Source: a halophilic archaeon J07HX64
GTDB taxonomy: Archaea > Halobacteriota > Halobacteria > Halobacteriales > Haloarculaceae
Length of the DNA stretch: 11,107 nucleotides
Reading direction: 5' to 3'
Assembly: GCA_000416085.1 (NCBI GenBank)
Contig: KE356579.1
Span: 485,323 to 496,429, forward strand
Below the pieces are notes generated by a model that ran no database searches, was not told where the DNA came from, and saw only the letters and a list, made by a program, of their open reading frames with translations. How positions within the stretch are numbered: position 1 is the stretch's first letter; each line of letters opens with the position of its first letter. The translations under genes were made by a program, and so were the position numbers. Positions 1 through 7,061 of the stretch are shown one piece after another.

Positions 1-1102
1 GTTCCGTGTGCGTGTCCAACAGACCACTGCCAGGACTCCCCGTACGGAGGTGGAGTCCGCCCTCGCGCTCGGCCTGTGAGTGATGTACCACCCGGGCCGG
101 GGTTAGGTTCTGTACCTGTGTGTCGATGTCTTCGAGCAGTTCGAGCGCCAGTCTGGTCTGCTCGTCGCCGCGGCCGTGGTCGATGCGCCGGACCGGGAAC
201 GACCGCTCCTGCGCGGACTCTATCCCGAGTGCGGCGACCCCGACCCGGTGGTTCCGCCCGACCAGCGGCACCAGGAGCTGGTACGTCGCGTACGCCGCGA
301 GCAAGGCCCCGGTCGGTTCACCCGGACCGGCGCTCACACAGGCACTCGCCCGGGCGTCTGTCACGAGTGTGAACTCCGCCGACTGGCGCTGCCGGTAGCT
401 GACAGTCGAGAGTTCGCCCCGCTTTGCCAACTCGCGCCAGTGTACCCGCGAGGGTGGGTCGCCGCGGCGGTACTCGCGGGTCGAGCGAAACTCGATACCC
501 TCGCCACCTGTCGAGGAGAGCAGATCGCCGACAAACCGGCTCCCCTCGGCCTCGATCGGGATGTCCTCCGCCTCGACCGCACACCGGAGCGTCGCCTCGC
601 CCCCGGCCCCGACCGCCTCCTGAACCCACATCGAGCCGAGCACCGTCCGTGACCGCGCGACCGGTGACCCGAACGTGTACCGCCCTCGCCGGGCGACGAG
701 CTCGTACTCGAAGCTGGTCGTCGCGCCGGGTTCGAGCGGCCCGCTGTCGCGTGGCCGACCCCCGACGACCCGCAGCTCCTCGGGCACGCTGTCGACCAGA
801 CGTATGTCCGGGAGCGTCTTCTCCCCCACGTTTTCGACGGTCACCGTGACGGTGACCCGCTCGGCCGGCCGGGGTCGTGTCGGCGTTACCTCGCGTGACA
901 CCGCGAGTGTCTCGCCCGGTGCCTGCGGCCGTCCGACCAGTCCGGCCAGCAGGAACACCAGCGGCAGCGCCGCCGCCGCAAAGGCAACCGGGTTGAACGT
1001 CACCAGTCCGACCGCGACCAGCACCCCGAGCAGAGCCAGAAACCCCGCGAACCGCGCCGTGTACGTCGCTGTCACCGTCTGGTCGCTCTCTCCCTCGCTC
1101 AC
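1..1102 (-). CDS. DUF58 domain protein, 3' end beyond left edge
   Basis: I translated this by hand: 367 codons are open from a GTG at 1102 down to the window edge. Residues 17-57 form two closely spaced hydrophobic segments. Residues 65-160 look like a beta-rich domain of the kind found in secreted or membrane proteins. The DUF58 signature follows at about 202-250, with GIEFRSTREYRRGD (202-215), RVHWRELAKRGEL (219-231) and then FTLVTDAR (244-251), which resembles the start of a von Willebrand A-like fold. The GTG overlaps the stop of the upstream gene in a 4-base GTGA, so translation is probably coupled; a GGGTGA lies just upstream. DUF58 proteins usually act with MoxR AAA ATPases, but their substrate is unknown. 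The family assignment is firm; the function is not. The C-terminus and any downstream genes lie outside the window. Confidence 0.88.
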   Translation of the reverse strand, partial: MSEGESDQTVTATYTARFAGFLALLGVLVAVGLVTFNPVAFAAAALPLVFLLAGLVGRPQAPGETLAVSREVTPTRPRPAERVTVTVTVENVGEKTLPDIRLVDSVPEELRVVGGRPRDSGPLEPGATTSFEYELVARRGRYTFGSPVARSRTVLGSMWVQEAVGAGGEATLRCAVEAEDIPIEAEGSRFVGDLLSSTGGEGIEFRSTREYRRGDPPSRVHWRELAKRGELSTVSYRQRQSAEFTLVTDARASACVSAGPGEPTGALLAAYATYQLLVPLVGRNHRVGVAALGIESAQERSFPVRRIDHGRGDEQTRLALELLEDIDTQVQNLTPARVVHHSQAEREGGLHLRTGSPGSGLLDTHTE

Positions 1103-2355
1103 TCCTGTTCACCCTCGCTCACGGTTTGGCTGGTCTCCCCCTCCCCGCTCTCGTAGGTGAGGTAGCTGTCGGCGTGGCTCTCGATCGCGTCGAGTGTCCG
1201 CGCGAGCCGTCGGTCGAGTGTCCGTTGCGGGCCGAGCCAGGCGGCCGCGCGCTCGGTGATGGTGAACCCCGGTACGTCGCGGTCCGTGGCGAGAAACGCC
1301 GCCGCGACCCGGTCGTCGGTCCACTCTCCGGTCGCCACCGCGCGCTCTGCGGTTGTCGGGTCACAGTCTGTTGCCGTCGCGTACGTGTCCTGTGCCGTCT
1401 CGGCGACATCGTCCAGCAGTTCGAGCAACTGCTCTCGTGACCGTCGCCGGAACTGCCTGGCTGTCGGCCGCTGTTCCCACGCCGACCTCCCTTTGCTCCT
1501 GCTCCCCTGACCCCGGCGGTCGCTGTTGTCGCTGTCGACCCTACCCTGCGATCTGGTGGGCTGTTGTGCGCCGTTCCTCCCCGTGGCCCGTCTGCTCTCT
1601 GTTCTCTGCCCCTCCGGAGGGACACTCTTACCCTCCGTCTGCCCGGTTTCCCGGTCGGGCTGTCTGCCGTCGGACGCGGGCCTCCGATCTGTCCCTCTCT
1701 GTTGACTGCTTTCCTCGCCCCTGGCGCTCTGTCTGCCGTCGGGAACAGACGGTCGGCGTTCCGTCGCACGCCGGCCACCCTCACCTGTTGACGGTGTTCC
1801 GTCACCGGTGTCCGGATCACTCGCGAGTTCGCGCCGGTCACTCCGGAGCGGTTGTCCGCCGTCCTGCTGTGCGGGTGGTCGTCTCGGCCGGTCGACACGG
1901 GGGGCAAGCGGCGCCCCGGGGAAGCCGGGTTTTGTCTGTGGCGGGTCGGGCTGTTCCGTTGTGACCTCCTCGGTGTGCCGCACGCGGCGGCCGTAGGCGA
2001 CAACGTGCCAGCCGGAGCGTCCACTCCGCCCGATGCGGTCGCTGACCCGCTCGTAGGTCCTCGACAACGGACTGCTCGGTCTCGGAACTGTCGCGTCGTC
2101 TGGCTGCTCCGGCGGGGTCGAAAGTAGGCCGGACCTGTCGAGTGAGCTCTGTGCCGTTCGCCGCATCCGGAACGCGGCGACCACCGCGACGAACAGCCCG
2201 AGCAAGAGACCGACCTGTGTCGCCGTGTCGACGTCCGTCAGCGGTTCGAGCGGACCGAGCCCCGGCACCGCCCCCGGCGCAAACAGCAACACGGCACCGG
2301 CCCCCACACAGACCAGACCGGCGGCGAGCAGGACCCGGTCACGCGTTGCGTTCAC
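1099..2355 (-). CDS. Two-helix membrane protein, DUF7269-like, with long disordered linker
   Basis: A 418-residue protein. Residues 8-30 and 47-64 are hydrophobic and form a membrane hairpin. A short conserved-looking part follows (LLSTPPEQP at 77-85). Residues about 130-300 are low complexity, rich in Arg, Gln, Ser, Gly and Asp, and contain related blocks (RRPSVPDGRQ at 200-209 and RRPASDGRQ at 224-232; the DNA carries a 14-base direct repeat at 1660-1673 and 1729-1742). Residues 300-400 form a folded-looking helical domain with GEWTDDRVAAAFLATD (343-358). The ends fit the haloarchaeal family I remember as DUF7269, which sits between DUF4129 and DUF58 genes; that name is from memory. Such proteins are usually much shorter, so the linker is the odd part. 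The GTG start overlaps the upstream gene by 17 bases and the end overlaps the DUF58 gene by 4, indicating one operon. The role is unknown. Confidence 0.82.
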   Translation of the reverse strand: MNATRDRVLLAAGLVCVGAGAVLLFAPGAVPGLGPLEPLTDVDTATQVGLLLGLFVAVVAAFRMRRTAQSSLDRSGLLSTPPEQPDDATVPRPSSPLSRTYERVSDRIGRSGRSGWHVVAYGRRVRHTEEVTTEQPDPPQTKPGFPGAPLAPRVDRPRRPPAQQDGGQPLRSDRRELASDPDTGDGTPSTGEGGRRATERRPSVPDGRQSARGEESSQQRGTDRRPASDGRQPDRETGQTEGKSVPPEGQRTESRRATGRNGAQQPTRSQGRVDSDNSDRRGQGSRSKGRSAWEQRPTARQFRRRSREQLLELLDDVAETAQDTYATATDCDPTTAERAVATGEWTDDRVAAAFLATDRDVPGFTITERAAAWLGPQRTLDRRLARTLDAIESHADSYLTYESGEGETSQTVSEGEQE

Positions 2356-4228
2356 TGTCCTCCTCCCGCTCCTGCTCCTGCTGCTGGAGTTGCCCCCGTG
2401 CGGACTCGGCGTCGCCGACGCGCTCCTCGGCGTCGGCGGGGCCGTACTCCACGGCCTGGAACGCCCGCCGCAGCCTGCGTACCGCGTCGGCCGGCAGCCC
2501 TCTCTGTACTGCGCGACGCTCTATCTCGACCGGTGTCTTCGTCCTGCCCGCTGCCCGGCCGGCGACCCGCCGGACCAGCCACAGCCAGTACCGGCGCAAC
2601 CGGCCGTACGCCGACTGTGGCTCCTGCACGACCGCGTCGGTCTGTGCTGTCGATGTCTCCGCCGACTCGCCCCCGTGTGCCTGCTGCTCGACCGACTCGT
2701 TCCCCCCGAACAGTCGCGCGGGGAGTCCGACGAGCCACGCGAGCCCTGCCCGCAACCGCCCGAGAAGCCACCGTGGTCCCGCGAACACGACCGTGAGCCA
2801 GGACCCTCCGCGGAGACCGGCGAGACTAGCACCGAGTCGCCCGACTCCAGCCCACAACCGGCCGGCCGCGCCGGCCAGCCCGTTCCACAGCCATCCGACC
2901 GCGCCGCCGACCGGCAGACCGGCGACCCGGCGGGCTGCGCTGTCGAGCAGTCGCCCGGCCGCGAGCATCGCGCCGACCAACCGCTCACGCAACCGGCGGC
3001 GTGTCGCGGGGTTTCCACGGGCCCAGAACACGGCCCCGACGACCGGGAGCGCCAGCGCCACAACTGCGCCGGCGAACTCCAGCAGTATCCCCCTTGCCGT
3101 CGTCGAGACACTCCCGTACTCGGTTGTCGCCGTTGCCGTCACACTGTTCGACCACGGGAGTGTGAACGCCGTTGTTCCGTTCTTGCCGGTCTGACCGCCG
3201 GTCATCTGTTCGCCGCCGCTGGTGACGGTGACCGGAACGTCCGCTATCGGCTCCGACCCGGTGCTGTCGACGGCGGTTACCTCGGCGGTTGCGCCTGTCG
3301 ACGGGAGCGCGAGCAGGCCGGTATTTATATCGATCTCGATACGGGCCACCTCGACGCTAGTATCGTCTGTGAACTCCTCACGCGTGAGTTCGACCGGCAC
3401 AGACCCACCGAGCGGTGCGTCCGGCGGAACCTCGAACTCGACCGTGCCACTGCGGTCGGTGATGCCGACCCCCTCGCCGTTGCTGGTCACACCGACCTCG
3501 GGCAGCGGGTTGCCCGCCACGACGAACTGTACCGTCGCGGTCCTGCCCGGTAGTGCCACACCGTCGACACGCGCGGTCACGTCTGTCTGCACGTCGTAGG
3601 TGGCTGAGGAGTTCGACCCCTCGGACTGCGCGAGGCTACCTGAACCGAGATGACTCGGTGTCCCCGACGGACCGACCGGGTCGCTGCCCTCGTCGCCATC
3701 ACCACCGATTGCTGGTGGTGCCGCGGTGACGCGCAGTTCCTCGGTGTAGGGAACCTGTGCCAGCAGCTGTCCGGTCGGTGCGGTCATCCCCACGACCTCA
3801 CCGTTGAACGAAACAGGCACGAACGGCACCGGGTCACCGTCTTTTTCGACTGTCACCGTGACCCGCGCACCCGGTGTCGGCTCCGGTTCGACTGTGATAT
3901 CGTACGGCGGAGACGGCACCTCTATCTCCCCCGGTTCCACGTCCGCCGGTTTCTGTCCGTCACCCAACCAGCCGAAGATGTCGTTTACGAACCCCGGGAT
4001 GTTGCCGCCGCCGCCGCCGCCGCCACTACCACCACCACTGCCCCCACCGGCGCTGTCTCCGATCGGCTCACCGCCACCACCGCCGTCGGTACCGAGGTCG
4101 AGAACGTCGCCGTTTCCACTCAGCGATGCGGCCGCGAGAGCACCTGCCAGCAGCGCCAGTAGTGTCACTGCGATGACTGATGCCTGGAACCGGCGAGACC
4201 GCCCACCGATATCAGGACCGTCGGTCAC
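2339..4228 (-). CDS. DUF4129 membrane protein with Ig-like extracellular region
   Basis: A 629-residue protein and probable first gene of the operon. Residues 14-36 form a membrane anchor. A Gly-rich spacer follows (48-75, encoded by GCC/ACC-type triplet runs near 4009-4090). Three beta-rich stretches resemble Ig-like or carboxypeptidase-regulatory-like domains (about 119-170, 228-300 and 308-378, with motifs such as GVGITDRSGTVEF and TGKNGTTAFTLP). A second helix spans 381-403, then an amphipathic Trp/Arg/Leu-rich region, and finally a cytoplasmic DUF4129 domain at about 545-605 (TPVEIERRAVQRGLP at 565-579, FQAVEYG at 590-596). The expected topology is N-in, about 340 residues outside, C-in. 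DUF4129 occurs beside DUF58 and MoxR genes and is sometimes fused to transglutaminase-like domains; here the outer part is Ig-like instead. The GTG start gives MTDGPD; an ATG 13 bases upstream is closed at once by TGA. The family is clear, but the function in surface assembly is inferred. Confidence 0.85.
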   Translation of the reverse strand: MTDGPDIGGRSRRFQASVIAVTLLALLAGALAAASLSGNGDVLDLGTDGGGGGEPIGDSAGGGSGGGSGGGGGGGNIPGFVNDIFGWLGDGQKPADVEPGEIEVPSPPYDITVEPEPTPGARVTVTVEKDGDPVPFVPVSFNGEVVGMTAPTGQLLAQVPYTEELRVTAAPPAIGGDGDEGSDPVGPSGTPSHLGSGSLAQSEGSNSSATYDVQTDVTARVDGVALPGRTATVQFVVAGNPLPEVGVTSNGEGVGITDRSGTVEFEVPPDAPLGGSVPVELTREEFTDDTSVEVARIEIDINTGLLALPSTGATAEVTAVDSTGSEPIADVPVTVTSGGEQMTGGQTGKNGTTAFTLPWSNSVTATATTEYGSVSTTARGILLEFAGAVVALALPVVGAVFWARGNPATRRRLRERLVGAMLAAGRLLDSAARRVAGLPVGGAVGWLWNGLAGAAGRLWAGVGRLGASLAGLRGGSWLTVVFAGPRWLLGRLRAGLAWLVGLPARLFGGNESVEQQAHGGESAETSTAQTDAVVQEPQSAYGRLRRYWLWLVRRVAGRAAGRTKTPVEIERRAVQRGLPADAVRRLRRAFQAVEYGPADAEERVGDAESARGQLQQQEQEREEDSERNA

Positions 4229-4295
4229 GAGTCTATCATCCCTCTATCTACCCGTCCTTATCGGTCGCGTCACATAACTGCACCGGCGTGTGACC

Positions 4296-4414
4296 CACCG
4301 ACTGAAGCCCGTTGACTGCCGTACGGCTCACCGACTGGACCCTATTGAGTATCCTGCCACCCACCGACTGAATCCTGTTGAGTAGCCCGCAGTTCACCAA
4401 CTGAACCCTGTTGA
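4296..4414. repeat. Four-copy tandem array, 33-base period
   Basis: The 20-base motif CACCGACTGAAYCCTGTTGA begins at 4296, 4329, 4362 and 4395, so every step is exactly 33 bases. The four copies differ at a few positions each (GAAGCCCG in copy 1, GGACCCTA in copy 2, CCAACTG in copy 4). The 13-base intervals are less conserved, but those after copies 2 and 3 still share GTA, CC and GC, so the whole 33-base unit was probably duplicated. The array ends 67 bases upstream of the DUF4129 start codon and begins well past the guaB stop. The 33-base step is close to three DNA turns, which would place the copies on one helix face. A protein-binding array is one reading; a non-functional tandem duplication is another. 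Confidence 0.85.
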
Positions 4415-4425
4415 CCGTTGTATCG

Positions 4426-4460
4426 TGTCTCGACAGTTTCTGCTGATATCTCCCGAGACA
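4426..4460. repeat. Inverted repeat TGTCTCG...CGAGACA
   Basis: TGTCTCG at 4426-4432 and CGAGACA at 4454-4460 are perfect complements with 21 bases between them. It lies immediately beside the last copy of the 33-base array and about 120-160 bases past the guaB stop on the minus strand. It may be a stem in a guaB 3' tail or a binding dyad. No T-run follows it on the guaB strand, so a terminator is not well supported. Confidence 0.45.
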
Positions 4461-4582
4461 ACAGGTTCCGTAGAGTTCGTGTCCTACCGAGGTGCCGACA
4501 GTTCCGTACGTCGGGGTTTCCCTCGTGTCTCACCCGGTGCCGGGGTGGCTCACGGATTCGAACTGTCACGCTGTCGAACGGG

Positions 4583-6067
4583 TCACTCGCCGTCGGGACG
4601 GTAGTTCGGCGCCTCGTCGGTGATAACCACATCGTGGGGGTGACTCTCCTGCTGGCCGGCGGACGAAACACGGACGAACTCGGCGCGTTGTTTGAACGCC
4701 GGAATCGAGGCGGCCCCGACGTACCCCATCCCGGACTGCATCCCGCCGACGAGCTGGTGCAGCTCCGAGGCGAGTGTCCCCTTGTAGGGGGTGGCAGCCT
4801 CGACACCCTCGGGGACGAACTCCTCCTCTCCATCCTTCATGTAGCGGTTGCCGTCGCCGGACTGCATCGCGCCGACACTGCCCATACCGCGGTACTGTTT
4901 GTACCGTTTGCCGTTCATCGTAACGACCCGGCCGGGTGCCTCGTCGGTGCCGGCGAAGTACGATCCCAGCATGATCGCGTCGGCACCGGCGGCAATCGCC
5001 TTTATCGCGTCGCCGGAGTAACGGATGCCGCCGTCGGCGATGACCGGCACGTCGTGCCGACTCGCGATGTCGGCCACCTGTGCGACGGCCGTTATCTGTG
5101 GCATCCCCGCGCCGGTGACCACGCGTGTCGTACAGATAGAGCCGGGACCGATACCGACCTTGATACCGTCGGCGAACTCGACGAGCGCCTCGGCGGCCTC
5201 CCGGGTCCCGACGTTCCCGACGACAACATCGGCCTCAACCTCGTGTTTGACCGTGCGGGCGCTGTCGATGACACTCCGGTTGTGGGCGTGGGCGCAGTCG
5301 ATGAAAAGCACGTCCGCGCCGGCCTCGTCGGCGGCCAGCGCACGGTCCATCTCCCCGGGCCCCACCGCGGCGCCCACCCGGAGCGCACCCTCGTCGTCCC
5401 GGGCCGCGTCGTCGTACTCGCGGCGCTGGAGGATGCCCTGCATCGTGACCAGTCCGACCAGACGGTCGTCGTCGTCGACGACCGGTACACGCTCTATCTT
5501 GTGTTCGTACATCTGCTCGAACGCGTCGCGGGGGTCTACGTCCTCCGACACCGTGATCACCTCGTCGGTCATCGCCTTCCGGACGAAGTCGGTCTCGTCC
5601 ACCTCGAGGTGGGGCCGGACGTCTGTCGAGGAGATGATCCCGAGCACCTCGTCACCGTTACTGGTCACGGGTGCGCCGCCGACCTCTCTCCGTTCCATCA
5701 CCTCGTCGGCCTCCCGGACGGTGTCTTCGGGGTCGACTGTCACCACGTTCTCGAACGGGATGACCAGTTCGTCGGCCCGCTTGACCCGCGCTATCTGGTT
5801 TACCATCTCCGGGACATCCATGTTCCGGTGGAGCACCCCTAACCCACCGTTTCGCGCCATCGCGACGGCCATCTCGCTCTCGGTGACGGTGTCCATCGCC
5901 GCCGAGACCACCGGCATACTGAGTGTGACGTTCGTCGAGATCTGTGTCGTCATATCCGCCTCGTCGGGTTCAACTGTACTCTCCTGTGGCTTCAGCAGTA
6001 CGTCGTCGAACGTCAGCGCCTCCGGCACACGAAGTCGCTCTGAGAAAGGTTCCGGGTCGTTCTCCAT
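4583..6067 (-). CDS. guaB: Inosine-5'-monophosphate dehydrogenase
   Basis: Oxidises IMP to XMP with NAD+, the committed and rate-limiting step of GTP synthesis, in the cytosol, normally as a tetramer. At 494 residues it has the usual full length. The TIM barrel begins with LTFDDVLLKP (18-27) and MPVVSAAMDTV (51-61). Two CBS domains are inserted at about 103-215, the usual site for purine-nucleotide sensing. The barrel resumes with the IMP-binding loop GIGPGSICTTR (305-315), whose Cys312 is the catalytic nucleophile. DGGIRYSGD (345-353) binds phosphate, YRGMGS (392-397) belongs to the active site, and the flap carries Arg408-Tyr409 and EGVEAATPYKG (420-430). The ATG at 6067 lies about 27 bases after a TATA-like box, so the mRNA is probably leaderless. 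It is a stand-alone gene: 80 bases separate it from its upstream neighbour and 354 follow it. Identification is secure. Confidence 0.98.
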   Translation of the reverse strand: MENDPEPFSERLRVPEALTFDDVLLKPQESTVEPDEADMTTQISTNVTLSMPVVSAAMDTVTESEMAVAMARNGGLGVLHRNMDVPEMVNQIARVKRADELVIPFENVVTVDPEDTVREADEVMERREVGGAPVTSNGDEVLGIISSTDVRPHLEVDETDFVRKAMTDEVITVSEDVDPRDAFEQMYEHKIERVPVVDDDDRLVGLVTMQGILQRREYDDAARDDEGALRVGAAVGPGEMDRALAADEAGADVLFIDCAHAHNRSVIDSARTVKHEVEADVVVGNVGTREAAEALVEFADGIKVGIGPGSICTTRVVTGAGMPQITAVAQVADIASRHDVPVIADGGIRYSGDAIKAIAAGADAIMLGSYFAGTDEAPGRVVTMNGKRYKQYRGMGSVGAMQSGDGNRYMKDGEEEFVPEGVEAATPYKGTLASELHQLVGGMQSGMGYVGAASIPAFKQRAEFVRVSSAGQQESHPHDVVITDEAPNYRPDGE

Positions 6068-6089
6068 GTAAACTGTCTGGTCGGGCCGT

Positions 6090-6096
6090 GCAAAAG
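6090..6096 (-). promoter_or_regulatory. Probable TATA box (box A) of guaB
   Basis: On the minus strand CTTTTGC lies 23-29 bases before the guaB ATG. In haloarchaea the box A is centred about 26-27 bases before the start of transcription, which would put transcription start at or within a few bases of the ATG. No ribosome-binding site is visible in the remaining bases, which agrees with a leaderless message. Confidence 0.55.
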
Positions 6097-6115
6097 GATT
6101 GCGAGACTCGGGCGA

Positions 6116-6133
6116 GCCGAGACCGCGCTCGGC
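6116..6133 (-). terminator. Possible 3' hairpin after the NTF2-like membrane protein gene
   Basis: GCCGAG (6116-6121) and CTCGGC (6128-6133) are perfect complements around a 6-base loop, 15 bases past the stop of the minus-strand gene. An overlapping alternative stem CTCGG/CCGAG is available at 6107-6121. The next T-run on that strand is the TTTT of the guaB box A about 20 bases further, too far for a classical terminator. Archaeal terminators rely mainly on T-runs, so this is tentative. Confidence 0.25.
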
Positions 6134-6147
6134 ACGTCTATCGCAGG

Positions 6148-6939
6148 TCAGGTAGCGGTTCCCCCGAACATCTGGACAAGCTGCCAGCCGGCGTCGTCCC
6201 TGACCGCAACACCACTGAATATGACTGTCGGTTCGTCACCACGGAACTCGCGTTCTGCCTCGGTTAGGTTTAGATTCTCCGGCTGAGTCGACGCGATAAC
6301 GACTATCTCTTTCAACTCCTCGATATTTTCGGGGTCCAACCCCCCGGATTGGAAGGCGAATCCAGATCCCTCCAACTGACTGGCCTGTTCGGGGTCGGTG
6401 ATGTGGGTGAGCGTGTGATGATTCTCGACCGACGGTTCGATCGAACTGTATCTCTCGAATGGTTGTTGTATACCTTCCTCTCCCTGGAGGTACTCCTCGT
6501 AGGTGAGGTCACTCTGGCCGAATCTCGACTCGCTGTGAAACATCGCACCGGCCGCCGCCCAGTCGTTGTCCGCGATGGCGTTCACGTAATCGACGGCAAC
6601 ACCCTCTGCACCCCCGGGCCCGTCGCCGCCGAGCGTGAGCACCCCTGCCCACCCGACACTGGCGGCCACGACACCGGCGGCACCGCCAAACAACAGTCCG
6701 CGACGACTCACCCCCGACTCCTCACCGTCTGCGGACACCCGCTCCGCTGTGTCCGGTTCGAACCCCTCGCCCGCCGGTCCGGACCCCTCGCTCGCCGACC
6801 CAGACTCGCTGTCTGCCGGTTCGGGGTCGCCGCTGTCCTCGGGCGAGAGCGGGTGTCCCGGTCCGAGGTCCCGCTGGGACAACTCCTCGTCGTCGGCGTC
6901 TGTCTGCTCACTATCCGGGTCAGGACGCTCGTCACTCAT
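6148..6939 (-). CDS. Membrane-anchored protein with probable NTF2-like domain
   Basis: A 263-residue protein without a name I recognise. Residues 1-75 are a strongly acidic, Ser/Glu/Asp/Pro-rich and surely unstructured tail. SRRGLLFGG begins at 78, followed by a hydrophobic segment to about 104; this resembles a twin-arginine signal but sits unusually far from the N-terminus. Residues 112-263 look like a small alpha+beta domain of the NTF2/SnoaL kind: an N-terminal helix pair (AVDYVNAIADNDWAAAGAMF, 115-134) and a closing strand (VIFSGVAVRDDAGWQLVQMFG, 239-259 approximately). Such domains bind small molecules or support assembly and often lack enzyme activity. The ATG at 6939 follows a box A by 25-30 bases. 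Whether the protein is Tat-exported and kept by an uncleaved anchor, or is an ordinary single-helix membrane protein, cannot be decided here. Confidence 0.8.
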   Translation of the reverse strand: MSDERPDPDSEQTDADDEELSQRDLGPGHPLSPEDSGDPEPADSESGSASEGSGPAGEGFEPDTAERVSADGEESGVSRRGLLFGGAAGVVAASVGWAGVLTLGGDGPGGAEGVAVDYVNAIADNDWAAAGAMFHSESRFGQSDLTYEEYLQGEEGIQQPFERYSSIEPSVENHHTLTHITDPEQASQLEGSGFAFQSGGLDPENIEELKEIVVIASTQPENLNLTEAEREFRGDEPTVIFSGVAVRDDAGWQLVQMFGGTAT

Positions 6940-6963
6940 AACTGAGTGTCACGCAGGTGTCGA

Positions 6964-6969
6964 CAAAAG
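6964..6969 (-). promoter_or_regulatory. Probable TATA box of the NTF2-like membrane protein gene
   Basis: CTTTTG on the minus strand lies 25-30 bases before the ATG at 6939, the same sequence and spacing as at guaB. It implies a leaderless transcript. Between this box and the plus-strand box at 7040 lies a weak dyad, TGACC (7003-7007) and GGTCA (7019-7023) with 11 bases between, which could be a shared operator but has only five-base half-sites. Confidence 0.5.
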
Positions 6970-7039
6970 CCCGTCGTAACAATCCGCGAGGCGGGTACAG
7001 GATGACCGTGTCGCGTGGGGTCACGTCTCACGCAAGGTC

Positions 7040-7046
7040 TTTACAA
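7040..7046 (+). promoter_or_regulatory. Probable TATA box upstream of the DUF5794 gene
   Basis: TTTACAA stands out in otherwise GC-rich sequence. Transcription would start near 7068-7070, where an ATG (7068-7070) also lies. The DUF5794 start codon is about 220 bases downstream, so either the message has an unusually long leader for a haloarchaeon, or a small gene is translated first. Confidence 0.45.
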
Positions 7047-7061
7047 CTTCGCAGATAACAT

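Larger units (their letters stand above)
4229..4582. other. Intergenic spacer between guaB and the DUF4129 operon
   Basis: A spacer of 354 bases without a convincing gene. It is the 3' side of guaB and the upstream region of the minus-strand DUF4129 operon. It holds the 33-base repeat array, a 7-base-pair inverted repeat (4426-4460) and a small GC-rich dyad (CCCG...CGGG, 4533-4544). On the minus strand just before the DUF4129 gene there is GATAAGG about 34 bases from the GTG and an A/T/G-rich stretch after it, but no clear TATA box, so I cannot place the operon promoter. A minus-strand frame continuing past guaB to 4342 is probably chance; it is discussed among the rejected items. Confidence 0.7.

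Noticed and set aside
2142..3553. Long plus-strand frames over the left operon
   Set aside because: Pro/Arg/Ser-rich antisense shadows; the minus strand carries recognisable DUF4129 and DUF7269-like proteins.
4009..4090. Triplet microsatellite as a phase-variable tract
   Set aside because: It encodes the glycine stalk in frame with mixed GCC/ACC/ACT triplets; changes in triplet number would alter stalk length but not switch the gene off.
4296..4427. CRISPR array
   Set aside because: Repeats are 20 bases and imperfect, intervals only 13 bases and partly related to each other, and no cas gene is near.
4545..4582. tRNA T-arm-like GTTCGAATCC on the minus strand
   Set aside because: The would-be 5-base-pair stem does not pair, and the rest of a tRNA would have to lie inside guaB.
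4342..4833. Minus-strand frame past the guaB end, closing with two 11-residue repeats (QQGSVGELRAT type)
   Set aside because: The first half lies over guaB in another frame. The repeats are just the 33-base array read in triplets, and a TAG interrupts the third unit. There is no recognisable domain.
7003..7023. TGACC-N11-GGTCA operator between divergent promoters
   Set aside because: Only five-base half-sites in GC-rich DNA; likely enough by chance that I list it only as a note under the promoter.
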